This document shows, one piece after another, positions 53,496 to 63,225 of a DNA stretch of 64,000 nt. This stretch comes from Litomosoides sigmodontis (taxonomy: Eukaryota > Nematoda > Chromadorea > Rhabditida > Onchocercidae). The stretch spans positions 2,276,507-2,340,506 of the forward strand of contig OY718803.1 in the NCBI GenBank assembly GCA_963070105.1, read 5' to 3'. The translations under genes were made by a program, and so were the position numbers. The number at the start of each line of letters is the position of its first letter. The first letter of the stretch is position 1. Under the pieces are notes generated by a model. That model saw nothing but the letters and a program-made list of their open reading frames with translations, had not been told where the DNA came from and did not search any database.

Positions 53496-55116
53496 GCAAT
53501 AATAATAATGGTAAATATCTATTGAAGTGAAATGTAAAGTTATAATTATTTTCCTAATTATTAAATTATTGAAATTTTCTTCTGATTTTCAACGAATGTA
53601 ATATTTTCATCGATCTCATCTCTTTTCTAAAATAATATACTTAATTTAATCTCTTACTTAATTTATTATTATAATCATCTCTAACAGAATTAACTCTTAC
53701 ATTGTTTAATATATTTAATAAAAAAATTATGAAGTGATCGCTCATATTTGCATCGCTGATTTAATTCACTACACTTCACTTCTCTCTCGTTCCTCAACAC
53801 CAAAGGAAAAAAAAAAAGGAAGTAAAGCTCATTTCCTTTACTACTAATTCCCAAATCATATTTATTTGCTTCCTTTAATTTCTATTAATTGTATAAGATT
53901 TAATTTAATACTAAATATTTCAATTCCATCATTCTAACTTTCTCTCTTTCTAATACGACGAATTTTTAGGATATTTAAAATTGATTCACTTTATTCCTTT
54001 TCTCTCCTCTCTCTGTCTGTCTGCCTGTCTCTCGCTCCCTCTCCTTCCTTTATTCTTCTTTCTAAACGAGGAAAAAAACGAATTTTCACAAATTGCGATC
54101 CTCTCCAATTATGTACTATTGATTTTCCCTTAACATTTTACCAATCTTTTCATTATTCATTCAAAAATGCAACGCAGATGTTTTCAATCATTCAATGACA
54201 AAAGAGACAGAAGAAAGAGAGAGAGAGAGGGAGGGAGGGAGGGAGGGAGGAAGAAGGAATAGAAGAAAGAGAAAGGGAAAATGAAAGGATTCATTGGAAA
54301 TAATAAATTGCCCTTTTCTTCACAGTAAACAACATTTTCTCAATTACATACAAGCCCAGTTTACATTTCAAATACAATTGATTGATTGATCAATTATATT
54401 TGCAACAGAATGAATAAGTAATTACTTTTATCATATTTGAAATAGAATAATTAATTTTAAGCATTTGAATTACTAATAATTTCAAATATTTCAAAAAAAT
54501 TCCTTCTCTTGAAATCATCAATTCACCATCCTTAAATCCCTTTTCTTTTTTTTTAAAAATTAAAACAAAGTAAACATTTGAATATTTAAGTGATTTTTAT
54601 ATTTTTTTTAGTTATTACTTAATTTTAGGAATGCACCAAAGAACTGTGTCGAATGAAAAGAGCAAATATAAACTTTCATTCCTCACAGTCATTTCGTTGA
54701 AAAGTGGAGATGTGAAGAATACTTCAAACTAAGTAAATAATGTAACTGCAATCGTTAAGATAGATAAATTGAGTACAAGATATATCTAAGTAAAATTTCT
54801 TTTTAATTTACTATATTTGAATTAAAATAAAAATTGGAAAAAAAAGGGCAAATCAATTTTAAAATTACATTTTTTTTTCTCCAAACAATCCACCTAATTG
54901 TAGATAAAATTAGAATTTCATGGAAATTCATAAATTATATTCAATAGGAGAGAAACGTACATCTTCACGTTTCTTCCGCTCCTCTTCCAGGAGACGTTTC
55001 ACTTCATCTGCTTCATCTTTTGCCGCTTCCGCTTCCTCTCGAGCTTGACGCATTTTCTTCTTCAATACATCAAGAAGTGATGTTTGTTGCGCTCCAGCTT
55101 TCTCCGATTTTGACAT
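41316..55116 (-). CDS. lev-11: Tropomyosin, low-molecular-weight transcript with alternative exons (lev-11/tmy-1 orthologue)
   Basis: Minus-strand exons in transcript order: 55116-54961 (first), 52661-52528 or 51682-51549 (134 nt), 50447-50330, 49069-48952 or 47875-47758 (118 nt), 46211-46141 (71 nt), 45461-45323 or 43951-43813 (139 nt), 43496-43427 (70 nt), 42673-42591 or 41398-41316 (83 nt, with stop). One of each gives 771 nt, 256 aa, the length known for the C. elegans low-molecular-weight tropomyosins. The sequence is an unbroken coiled-coil heptad pattern nearly identical to nematode tropomyosin ([40 protein letters not shown]). Tropomyosin forms parallel dimers along actin filaments, regulating myosin and actin-binding proteins in muscle and non-muscle cells. 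The high-molecular-weight first exons were not found and should lie to the right of the window. Confidence 0.95.
42591..42673 (-). CDS. lev-11: lev-11 alternative C-terminal exon, proximal (83 nt)
   Basis: Encodes [20 protein letters not shown] then VQEIQTS and TAA. The acceptor GCTACAG is in phase with the 70-nt exon (split Asp codon). Coiled-coil spacing continues from the shared exon. Choosing this exon excludes the distal one, because it carries its own stop and needs a poly(A) site between 42590 and 41399 or beyond. Confidence 0.88.
43427..43496 (-). CDS. lev-11: lev-11 shared 70-nt exon
   Basis: Encodes [20 protein letters not shown] then RLE, a highly conserved tropomyosin segment. 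It begins in phase 0 after either 139-nt exon and ends with one base, feeding either C-terminal exon. The donor is GTTTGT. Confidence 0.93.
43813..43951 (-). CDS. lev-11: lev-11 alternative 139-nt exon, canonical version
   Basis: Encodes [20 protein letters not shown], then [17 protein letters not shown] and RAVSARLKE, the sequence typical of nematode body-wall-type tropomyosin. Its first base completes an AAC (Asn) codon begun in the 71-nt exon. Donor GTAATT, acceptor TTTGTGCAG. Confidence 0.93.
44361..44428. repeat. ACC/CCA trinucleotide microsatellite
   Basis: CACCACTACTACAA followed by runs of CCA and ACAACC units, in the lev-11 intron between the two 139-nt exons. The Thr-rich open frame across it is an artefact of the repeat. 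Confidence 0.9.
45323..45461 (-). CDS. lev-11: lev-11 alternative 139-nt exon, divergent version
   Basis: Encodes [20 protein letters not shown], then [17 protein letters not shown] and QSLQNRIKE. It aligns end to end without gaps with the canonical 139-nt exon and has the same length and phase; its first base completes an AAA (Lys) codon. It introduces His, Phe-Phe and Met into the coil. Donor GTTGAA, acceptor AAATACAG. Because 139 is not a multiple of 3, including both versions would shift the frame. Confidence 0.9.
46141..46211 (-). CDS. lev-11: lev-11 shared 71-nt exon
   Basis: Encodes [20 protein letters not shown] then AGE, a constitutive tropomyosin segment. It starts in phase 0 after any 118-nt exon and ends with AA, leaving Asn or Lys depending on which 139-nt exon follows. 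Acceptor TATTTCCAG, donor GTTAGT. Confidence 0.94.
46501..46581. repeat. 22-bp minisatellite with palindromic CCGATATCGG cores
   Basis: Three perfect head-to-tail copies of a 22-bp unit start at 46501, 46523 and 46545, followed by a partial, mutated fourth. Each unit is GATATCG twice plus GAATAACG, and the array is full of GATATC palindromes. It lies about 290 bp upstream (in transcript sense) of the shared 71-nt exon. Confidence 0.95.
47758..47875 (-). CDS. lev-11: lev-11 alternative 118-nt exon a (canonical)
   Basis: Encodes [20 protein letters not shown], then [19 protein letters not shown]. It matches the usual nematode sequence at this place. Its first base completes an Arg codon (CG from the 134-nt exon). 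Donor GTGACA, acceptor GATTTAG. It is the last of three alternatives in transcript order. Confidence 0.93.
48952..49069 (-). CDS. lev-11: lev-11 alternative 118-nt exon b (divergent, with cysteine)
   Basis: Encodes [20 protein letters not shown], then [19 protein letters not shown]. Same length and phase as versions a and c, but the middle differs strongly (NVDHDRC in place of FQDEERA). A cysteine in the coil is notable because neither other version has one. Acceptor CAATTCAG, donor GTTGTG. Confidence 0.9.
50330..50447 (-). CDS. lev-11: lev-11 alternative 118-nt exon c
   Basis: Encodes [20 protein letters not shown], then [19 protein letters not shown]. It is intermediate between the canonical exon and version b, keeping QDEERAN and EEADRKY-like ends. 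Acceptor TTTTGTCATAG, donor GTGACT. It is the first of the three 118-nt exons in transcript order. Confidence 0.92.
51549..51682 (-). CDS. lev-11: lev-11 alternative 134-nt exon, long-isoform type
   Basis: Encodes [20 protein letters not shown], then [17 protein letters not shown] and HTADESER. This is the version carried by long muscle tropomyosins in nematodes. Acceptor AAGTTGTAG, donor GTCAGG. It ends in CG, so any 118-nt exon restores Arg. The upstream 134-nt exon has identical borders, making the pair mutually exclusive. Confidence 0.93.
52528..52661 (-). CDS. lev-11: lev-11 alternative 134-nt exon, short-isoform type
   Basis: Encodes [20 protein letters not shown], then [17 protein letters not shown] and KAADEAER. 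The [15 protein letters not shown] signature is the form found in low-molecular-weight nematode tropomyosins. It is the first 134-nt exon after the internal first exon, so it is the natural partner for that promoter. Acceptor AATTTTAG, donor GTAACA. Confidence 0.93.
52955..53062. repeat. AAT array with periodic AGT, ending in (AGT)n
   Basis: AATAATAATAATAGT-type units of about 15 bp repeat three times before a short pure AGT/TAG run, in the lev-11 first intron. Confidence 0.85.
53464..53510. repeat. (AAC)n microsatellite grading into (AAT)n
   Basis: Ten pure CAA units, then CAG and AAT units, in the lev-11 first intron. Confidence 0.9.
54216..54252 (+). repeat. GA tract passing into (GGGA)n, G-quadruplex motif
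   Basis: Five G3 runs separated by single A (229-231, 233-235, 237-239, 241-243 and 245-247 of the 54000s) follow a GAGA stretch. This meets the standard four-G3-run rule with one-base loops. It lies on the strand opposite the lev-11 coding strand, in the intron after the first exon. Confidence 0.85.
54961..55116 (-). CDS. lev-11: lev-11 internal first exon (low-molecular-weight N-terminus)
   Basis: Fifty-two codons from ATG at 55116: [19 protein letters not shown], then [19 protein letters not shown], ending in EERKKRED. This matches the distinctive short-isoform N-terminus of C. elegans tropomyosin III/IV. The donor GTACGT leaves phase 0 and runs on into [11 protein letters not shown]. No earlier in-frame ATG is needed. 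Confidence 0.95.
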
Positions 55117-55180
55117 TTTTTTTTCTCTTTCCTTTTTTCTTCTCTTCTATCTTCCTTCCTCTGTTAACCTGCAATTACTT
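55117..55180 (-). promoter_or_regulatory. lev-11: Splice acceptor upstream of the lev-11 internal start (possible SL trans-splice site)
   Basis: On the minus strand AAGTAATTGCAG ends at 55169, followed by a 52-nt purine-rich leader (55168-55117) and the ATG. The tract before the AG is not strongly T-rich. It could be a spliced-leader acceptor or the acceptor of a 5' UTR exon; the internal promoter should lie to its right. Confidence 0.4.
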
Positions 55181-56565
55181 TCAGTGTAATTATACAGTAG
55201 CAGTAAAACTATAGTTCCTGCTGTTGTTGAATACAGAATTTATTTAAATGAAAAAGAAAGGATCAAATAAAAACAGCAAACATTTTCAAATGTTTTATAA
55301 AATTTTAAAAGACACCACAGAAGCAACAAGCATAAATGATATAAATTATGGAAAATTTTAAAACTGAAACTGTGAAAACAATAAATTGAACACTAGAGCA
55401 TTAGTTCCAAAAAAAAAGAAAACAAACATTTGTAATTTAATTTTAATTCAAAAAAAAATTGCGAAAATTTTAAAAATTTTTAAAATTTCTAGTAAAATTT
55501 GCAAAAAAATCTTTTCACTTCTCCATCAAACGTTTTTTGCAAAAAACTAAAACAATAAAAAACAAGTCTAATTAATGAAAAGCTACATTAAATGCTAAAA
55601 TTTTTCTTTTCTCTTTTTAAATGAATCAAAAAAATTATAGTGTCTAAATTAGTGGTACTTAATTACATTAACTATATTCATTAATCACATCCATTAATGT
55701 GTATATATATATATATATTAATTACACTAATTTATCAATGAACTAAAATATATTCAAATGTAATCATTAAATAACATATTTCTCCGTCACAGTCATACAA
55801 ACCACAATTTATCTATCTCATAATAATACTAGAAATTACTTTCGATTAGCATCATTCGCTCGTTTTTTTTTCATTCGCTCGAAAACAAAATGTTCAAAAT
55901 TCAACAATTAATTAAACAATAAATTTGCTTAGTGACATTAACTACTAAGATGAAAAATTGCGAATCAATCAATGAAATTGAATTATCGGATGAAGAAAAA
56001 TGATAGGTTCACAAATGGCTGAAGGTATTTATTATTTATATATATATATACATATATATCATTACAACAAAAAAATTATAATTTGAGATCCTCTTCCTTT
56101 CCTTCTCTTCTCTCTACTCTCTTTTCCACCAAATACTTCTTATTTATATTCACTTAACTTTTTTCTTTCTTTCTTTCTCTCTCTCTCTCTCTCTCCCTCT
56201 CTCTCGCTCCTTCTTTTCCTACCCTATTCTTCATCTTACTATGATTTAAATGATACTTAAGCTTTTACTAAACTGGTTTAGCTTTAGTTTACAATGTGAA
56301 AGATTTTCAAAATGAAAAAGACAAAAAAACTAAGAACAGGTAAAAATATACATGAGAAAGAAAGTCTTCGTTCAAGTAGTAATTTTCTATGATATTTGCT
56401 ATTTTCTAATGAAAAGAGAAAGAGAGAGAGGAAGAAGGAGAGACGGAGAGAGAGAGAGAGTGGTGTCGAGAGAGAGAAAGGGAAGAAGGAAAAAGTGAAA
56501 AATTTATCAGAAATAGTATCTAAAATGATCATCCTTCCCTCTCTTGTGACAATTAAAAATATCAA

Positions 56566-56640
56566 GATGATGATAATGATCACGATCATGATCATGGTCA
56601 TGATCATGATGATAATGACAATGATAGCAATGATAATGAT
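56566..56640. repeat. GAT/GATCAT palindromic repeat
   Basis: Units of GATGAT and ATGATCATG, several of them self-complementary (CATGATCATG), run for about 75 bp between two CT/GA tracts. The Met/Ile-rich frames across it are artefacts. Confidence 0.85.
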
Positions 56641-56664
56641 TTCGCTCTTTTTCTCGCCATTCTT

Positions 56665-56695
<31 letters not shown>

Positions 56696-59600
56696 CTTTT
56701 CTCTTTCTCTCCCTACATGTGGATGTGTTAACGTGTTGTGTTTTTTAAATTGTCCGTACTAATCTATCTAACCATTAGTCCAAAAAAATTTTTTTTAATG
56801 CAAGAGGCAGGGTGGAAGTAAGAGAGGGAGGAAGGGAGAAGGATTGGGAGAGGCCAAAAACAAAAAAAAAAAGATGGAAAAAAGTTCAACACTTTTCATT
56901 TTTTTCTCCTATCATATAAAAAATTTAATTTAATAGCAAAATAAATAATAAATTACTTTCAAAAAATCAAAAAGCTTATGAGTAGCACGATGAAATTTGC
57001 ATAATCAATTAATTCTTCAAATCAGTGAATTCATAAATTTGCATTAAAAGAATGAAAATATAAAATCAAAGTAATCATTTTTCTACAATGCACGTTCACA
57101 TCATATAAATATATAAACTATTAATAGTAAATAAAAAAAATTAAACTTCTTCCATTTTATTTGAAATTTTAAAATAACCTATGACCTTTTTTTCAAATAT
57201 TTTTTTGCATACAATTAAAACAATAAAAAATATACTCGAATTATTTCATAAAAAAAAACATTCATACTCAAAATAGCTTAATGAGTATTATTATATATAC
57301 AGTTATTTTACGTTTTCCGGACCCGGAATTTAATCTCACTGTTAGTTAGAAACAACAAACCGTACTACTAAATCATTATGCTACGTGGACTTAGTAAAAA
57401 AAAAAAGAAACAAAACTCCTAGTGATCAAAAGTAATAACAAGAGTTGCGTAAAAAGTTAATACGTGATTTTTCACGTGAAAATGAAAACAACTAATACCA
57501 ATACTAACATATGTCTCCATATAATTTAACGTAAGCACCTTGAACAATAATTGTTAAAAATTAATTTTACTATTTATGTAAATTTTATTTCTTCTCAAAT
57601 AATTCTTCAAAGTAGCACCCAACGGCTAAATTAAATATCTGTGATTTAACAAATTTTAAGTTAGATATGGGAAAACGCAACAGAACGTAAATTTCATCAA
57701 TACCACCAGAAAAAAAAAAACGATAAAATGCTGCCTTTATTTCTCTCTTTCGCCTCCTCATCTCATTTCTCGCTCTCTCTCTCTCTCTCTCTCTTTCTCC
57801 CTCTCCTCTCCCTCCTCCTCTTTCTCTTGTCTTCCCTCTTCCTCTCTCTTCGTTTCCAATGAATGGAGTGTGATTGAAAATGGAAGGAGGAAAAAGAAGA
57901 AGAGGAAGGACAGTGAGGAAAGAGAAGAGAAAATTGGTGAATGTGAATAAATGTTAAATTTGTGAAATTCCATTCAGCTTCCTTCTTTAGTGTTTCATCT
58001 TCTAACCTAACCAATCAATAATCGATTGATTTGCTGTTAAATAAATGATCAATGGATTCATCATCATTTACGTACAAGCAGCGCAAAAGCACTCCATTTA
58101 TGACACATTTCTCTTCCTTTTTTCCACCTCTCTCTCTCTCTCTCTCTCCCTCCCTCTCCCTTTCTCTCCTTCTCGAATTCGCATCAATAATTATGCAAAT
58201 TTTGCAAAAAAAGCCAAAGCAATTACATAACATCTGAAATGGAAAAAAATTTTTAATTTTCGTCACTTCCACAACAATACTCTCTTTCACATCCATTTCA
58301 TACAATGCCGCATTTTAAAGAGTAAAAAGTGTCGAAATTATACTATAAAATTCCACCTTTTTTTCCTATTGATTTGTGAAAAGATAGGGGGGAAAGAAAA
58401 AAGATAAAGAACGAGAGAGAGAGAGAGAAAGAGACAGAAAGTGAGAGAGGAAGGGAGAGCGAATGAATGACATAATATTAAATTTAAAAAAGAATGAATG
58501 AATGAAGCCATTAGAAGAAAAAAAAATTGTGCGGAAAATGAAACTAAAACGAAAAAAAAGTTAATTTATCGCGTAAAAGTAATGGAATTGGAATTGAATC
58601 GAATTGAATTGAATGGAATGGAATGGAAATTAATATGTTAGTTCCAGGGGCGAAAATGATCCGATGGAAAATAATCCATTACTATCCACTGATAACAATC
58701 ACCAAATGCATCATCACTAATCAGCCAGTGACTCCCACAAGGGAAAGAAACGAAAATTTAATTTTTTTAATTCATTTCAAACTTAATTTAAATCCATAAT
58801 TTTATTTTTTATTTCAACCACAAAATACAATTTATTAGCTATAGCAATAATAATGATAATAACAACAATACTTATTATCGTAAATAATAACCCAATGAAT
58901 TATTATTGTAATTAATAACCAATTATTATTGTAATTAATAATTAATAACCAATTTCATCATCATCATCATCATCATTATTATTATTATTATTATTACTGT
59001 TTTATTATTAATTTTATTATCATTATTATTATAGTGGTAACGATTGTAGCAATAGGAGTAACAAAAGTAGAAACAGTGATAAAATCGAGATGATAACTGA
59101 TAAAAAAAATTGAAAAATGACAAGCTCCTATCTTCTAATAATTCATTATTCAATTTCATTCATACTATCCCTTCCTCACTGTCTAATTAATTCATTTAAA
59201 TTAATGAAAATAGTAAATTTATAGCTAAAAAAAGTGGAAAAAAAGAGGAATGAATGTTGAATGACATTTTTATGTATCATAATAACAATAATAAAACGTT
59301 GCAATAAAACTAAATAATTTTTTTTTTTTAAATAAACACTTAAATATTTGATTGATCAAAGCGATGAAAGAATTTTCCCACAGTTTTATTTATGGAAATT
59401 TATTTAAATGATATCAATCAAGACGAAAGAAAAAAAAAACAAATAATAGAGAAAACTATCATAAATTTATACAACAGCATATTCGTCATCAATGTGAAAA
59501 ATTTTGCACAATTATTTATTATTTTCAAAAAAAAAATGAAACTTCTAAAGTTACATTTCAAATTTAAATTTGAAATAAAATTTAAAGTTTTTAAATTGAT

Positions 59601-59994
59601 TAGTAAAAAAAGGCGACAAAAAGTGTACTTTTCAAAAGGACAAAAAAAAAGACGAATTATAGAGTGAAATAAATGATTTCAACAGGACGAAATATGATAA
59701 TGTAGAAAGAGGAAAGATAGAAATAGAGCCACAGAAAGAGAGAGAGAGAGAGAGGGGATGGGAGAGGGAGAGGGGGGGGGAGAAATCCAAAGAAAAAAAA
59801 TAAAGAGAGAGAGAGAGAGGGAATGAATGAGAGGACATCATTAACTTCTCCAACTCAAAATGACAGACAAATCCTACAACAACGCTAAGAGCCATAACTA
59901 ACGGCTATCTCGTTCACAATTGACGGGCAATTGATGATGATGGCCTATGAAACTAACGATCTACCCCTAACCATTCTTACTCTTAGCCTAGACT

Positions 59995-60066
59995 GGTGTG
60001 CACACACACACACACACACACACATACACGCACGTGTACACACGTGCGCGCACATACACACATATA
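59995..60066. repeat. (CA)n with ACGTGCGCGCAC segment
   Basis: A pure CA run of about 25 bp is followed by ACGCACGTGTACACACGTGCGCGCACATAC-like alternation, a strong left-handed-DNA type sequence. Confidence 0.9.
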
Positions 60067-60465
60067 GGTGGTATGATGTGTACTGATCTCTCACTCCACT
60101 CACTCCTCCACATCCACACGTGTATATCCACACTCACTACCTCTCACTTCCATGCATGTCAATATTATTTATACGTACGTACACTCATCACCACCACGCA
60201 GCCATTCCCATTCCTCCACGTCTCGTTTTTACTCTTTTTTTTCGTCCCTCACTTATTGTTGAAAGTGGGAGAACACCCACGCAAGTGGAAGCAACGACAG
60301 TTTGGAGGGAAATGATTGGTGTAGCGATGCAGTGATTTGTGCGTATGCGAGTGCGTGGGTGGACGAAAATTTCATAATTGGAAGGAATAGGAGGGAATGA
60401 TTGGAAAAAGCTAAGGAAGAGTGGGAGAGATTGTTTGGAGGGATTAGCTTAGCGTACATCTTCTC

Positions 60466-60503
<38 letters not shown>

Positions 60504-61616
60504 CCTCTTCCTGTATTGGTCGTCCTCTCTCTCTCTCTCTCCTATGAAAATTTACTCCAAACAATTTAGGATGTTAAAATTTGATGATTGAAATAGTTGA
60601 GAAGGTAATCGATTAGCTTACTTTATGCAAATGTAACACAAGCAATTACTGTAGCAATTTTGAAATATTTTTCAAAATTAAATTCTTGCTAACATTACAC
60701 GGATGTAATGGAGAATAAGTAAGTTGTAAATGTTTTTTCATCTTGAGAAAATTGAAAAAAAAATGAAAGATGAAGAAATGTGAAATGGAAGATGAAATTT
60801 CCATAGCTGTAAGATTTATTAATTACAAGTAAATTTTCTTTTCGTTAACGTAAATTTCAACATTTTTATAGCTGAAAGGTTAAATTAGATGATAGCTTCT
60901 TAGTTGTGAAATTATTGGATATCATTTTAAACATTGTGAAATTATCGAATTTCACATAAAGAAATTAATTTGTCACAACCGATACGTTGTTCCTGCATTG
61001 ATGATAGTAGAGGGAGTGATGTGGACAAGGAAATTGTACAACAGATAATTTCAACATATTTTATGCATTTCAGATACTTACTTATATTAAACTATATCAC
61101 ATGTACTTCAATTCAAGTACTTATGTTAAAATATACTTCACATATTTCAAGTATTTATACTAAAAATGTACCTTGTGCATTTCACGTACTTCTATATTAA
61201 AATATAATTCATGCACTTGAAACATGTTATATGAATTGCAAATGTGACTTAATATATGAATTACAGTATAAAAATTAGAATAACATAAATTACGAATATA
61301 TTATATGAATTAGAAATGGATGAATTGGGAATACTAAATGAATTGAAATAATCATAGTTGCATGGGATGATTATGGGAAGATAAGTGGTTGCAATGAATT
61401 TACAATAGTTAAATGATAACGTGCTGGCTGAATTATTTCCTCAAAATTTGCACCAATCACATTTCATTTCATTGAAATGAATTTATAACAACAAATGATT
61501 TGAATTTGAAAAAGAATTCCATTCGTTTGTTCATTCTTTCATTCTTTTCACATCCATGCATTTTTGTCATTCTTTAACAGTTAAAATTATGTCAATTCAA
61601 TTTTAACATCTGTCTT

Positions 61617-61816
61617 TATGGTTATTGCCGCTACTGTTGCTGTTGTTGTTGTTGTCGTTACTGTTGTTGTTATTGTTGTCATTGTTGCTGTTGTTGTCAC
61701 TGTTATTGTTTATTTGTTGTTGTTGTTCCTTTTTGTTGCTGTTATTGTTATTTGTTTACTGTTGTTATTACTGCTGTTGTCGTTGTTGTCATTGTTTATT
61801 ATTATTATTATTAATT
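61617..61816. repeat. Imperfect GTT/TTG/GTC trinucleotide tract
   Basis: About 200 bp of trinucleotides with T mostly fixed at two positions (GTT, GTC, GCT, ATT). It gives Val/Leu/Cys-rich open frames in all forward frames, which are not real proteins. Confidence 0.85.
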
Positions 61817-62081
61817 AATTATTATTATTATTTCTTCATTGCTTATATAATTACTCCTATTTACAACAACTCTCAATAGACCACTTCAAATATTGCATAT
61901 TTTTAGTTAATAAACATTTTTTAAAAAAAAAAATTTACACGTACCTTTACACTCTCTCATCTCGCTTATTATTACTTTCAAATACTCAATTTAAATAATA
62001 AAATTTGTGAAATTTTTTAAAATATTATAAGAGATGTAATATAATTGATAGCTAATTTATAAGTGTTAAATCATTCTACCC

Positions 62082-62266
62082 TTAATCTTTTATCACCTCG
62101 TCTCTATCAACTATCGCCATAGATATCATTGGGCGAAAATGGTGCATTAATAATTTATTACGAATTTTACCGACAAAGTGTGCTTCATGCAATTCGTTCA
62201 TTGGCTTCAATTTCACAAATTTTGTACCATTTTGATAACAATCTCCGAAATTTTCATCATAACTTT
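62082..62266 (-). CDS. Unidentified candidate coding exon
   Basis: On the minus strand GATTGTTAG (acceptor-like) ends at 62267. The frame then reads SYDENFGDCYQNGTKFVKL, next KPMNELHEAHFVGKIR and NKLLMHHFRPMISMAIVDRD, to TAA at 62084-62082. A donor-like GTGATA follows the GAG codon just before the stop. The composition is balanced, not low-complexity, unlike nearly all other open frames in this part of the window. I recognise no family. It may be an exon of a minus-strand gene or a chance frame. Confidence 0.3.
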
Positions 62267-63092
62267 CTAACAATCAACTAACCTCACCTAACTAACCGAC
62301 TAACTGTCAATAACAGTACCCTTCCTCACTTGCCTACAAACGTAAATTTTGCAAGAAGGTATTTGTGAAATTTTAAAATTGAATATTTTTATGATGAACA
62401 AATCAATAGACGAAAAAAAAAAATAATCAATTGCATAGTAATGTACTTGTACTATTAGCTTACACTCAATTCCCTAGTGCCTATTTAGCTTAGCACTTTT
62501 TGTTGTATGCAAATTTTTTAGCTATTCAAAAATAAACACAAATTTGAACTTTTTAAGAATGTACAATTAAATTGTTAAAAACTAGAACGAATTAATCTAA
62601 CGCTATAAACAATCAAGAGTTCCAATAGCATAATGTTGAGAGCATAATGCTAGTAGGATATTAACGATTTTTTAATTTTGCTTTCATTCCTTTGTAATTA
62701 CTTAGGCTTTGTGATTTGAAAAGTTTTTTCCAGAAATTTCGTTAATTTATGACTTGTAATGTAAATTAACCTAATAAGTTAAATTTTTAAAAAATTAAAA
62801 AAAACAATTCTTTTAAATTGGTAATGTAAAAGTTTTCGGAATAAAATGATTGGAAGCAAAAAAGACTGATAAATAATTTTACTCAAAATATTTTCACTTA
62901 AAATTTACATTACCATTTAAATTGTAAAATAAATCAAATGTTTTCTTTTCTTCACTTTTACTTTTGCATAACTAATTGTTTTAGCACGAAACATGAAATT
63001 ATGCTTGATTTATTTTCAAATTAATTTTTTAACAAAATAATTTCCTAGCATAAACCGATAACTTCATCCACCATTGCTAATTTCACATTCCA

Positions 63093-63187
63093 TCAACAAT
63101 CATTTGAATGTGCTGGATGCATTTTGCGATGAGTGCCATTTTGTCTATTTTCTGTGCGATAATTAAATTGAGCTCTAATTAGTGGCC
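63093..63187 (-). CDS. Unidentified candidate terminal exon
   Basis: The minus strand has TTCTTTACACCCGCAG ending at 63188, then a frame PLIRAQFNYRTENRQNGTH, RKMHPAHSNDC and TGA at 63095-63093. The acceptor is pyrimidine-rich and the segment has a GC-richer patch at 63182-63225. At 30 residues the evidence is thin, and the plus strand also reads open for a few codons here. No family recognised. Confidence 0.22.
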
Positions 63188-63225
63188 CTGCGGGTGTAAA
63201 GAATGTGGACGGTGAGGAAGGTTGA

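Larger units (their letters stand above)
55181..61999. other. Upstream region of the lev-11 internal promoter, repeat-rich, no gene recognised
   Basis: If a long tropomyosin isoform exists, as in other nematodes, this is also one of its introns. The region contains many polypyrimidine/polypurine tracts (56.17, 56.43, 56.67, 57.77, 58.13, 59.74, 60.47 kb), a GATCAT-rich stretch (56566-56640), a CA repeat (59995-60066), a degenerate repeat (61064-61235) and a TTG-rich stretch (61617-61816). I searched by eye on the minus strand for the conserved long-isoform N-terminal exons and did not find them. Confidence 0.5.

Noticed and set aside
57758..58014. Minus-strand frame beginning RLEDETLKKEAEW, considered as a long-isoform tropomyosin exon
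   Set aside because: The coiled-coil look lasts about 12 residues, then becomes Phe/Ser-rich and GA-repeat sequence; it does not match the conserved tropomyosin N-terminus and lacks a donor.
60970..61200. Frame starting SQPIRCSCIDDSRGSDVDKE
   Set aside because: The first 25 residues look protein-like, but there is no clear splice context and the rest is a degenerate AT repeat.
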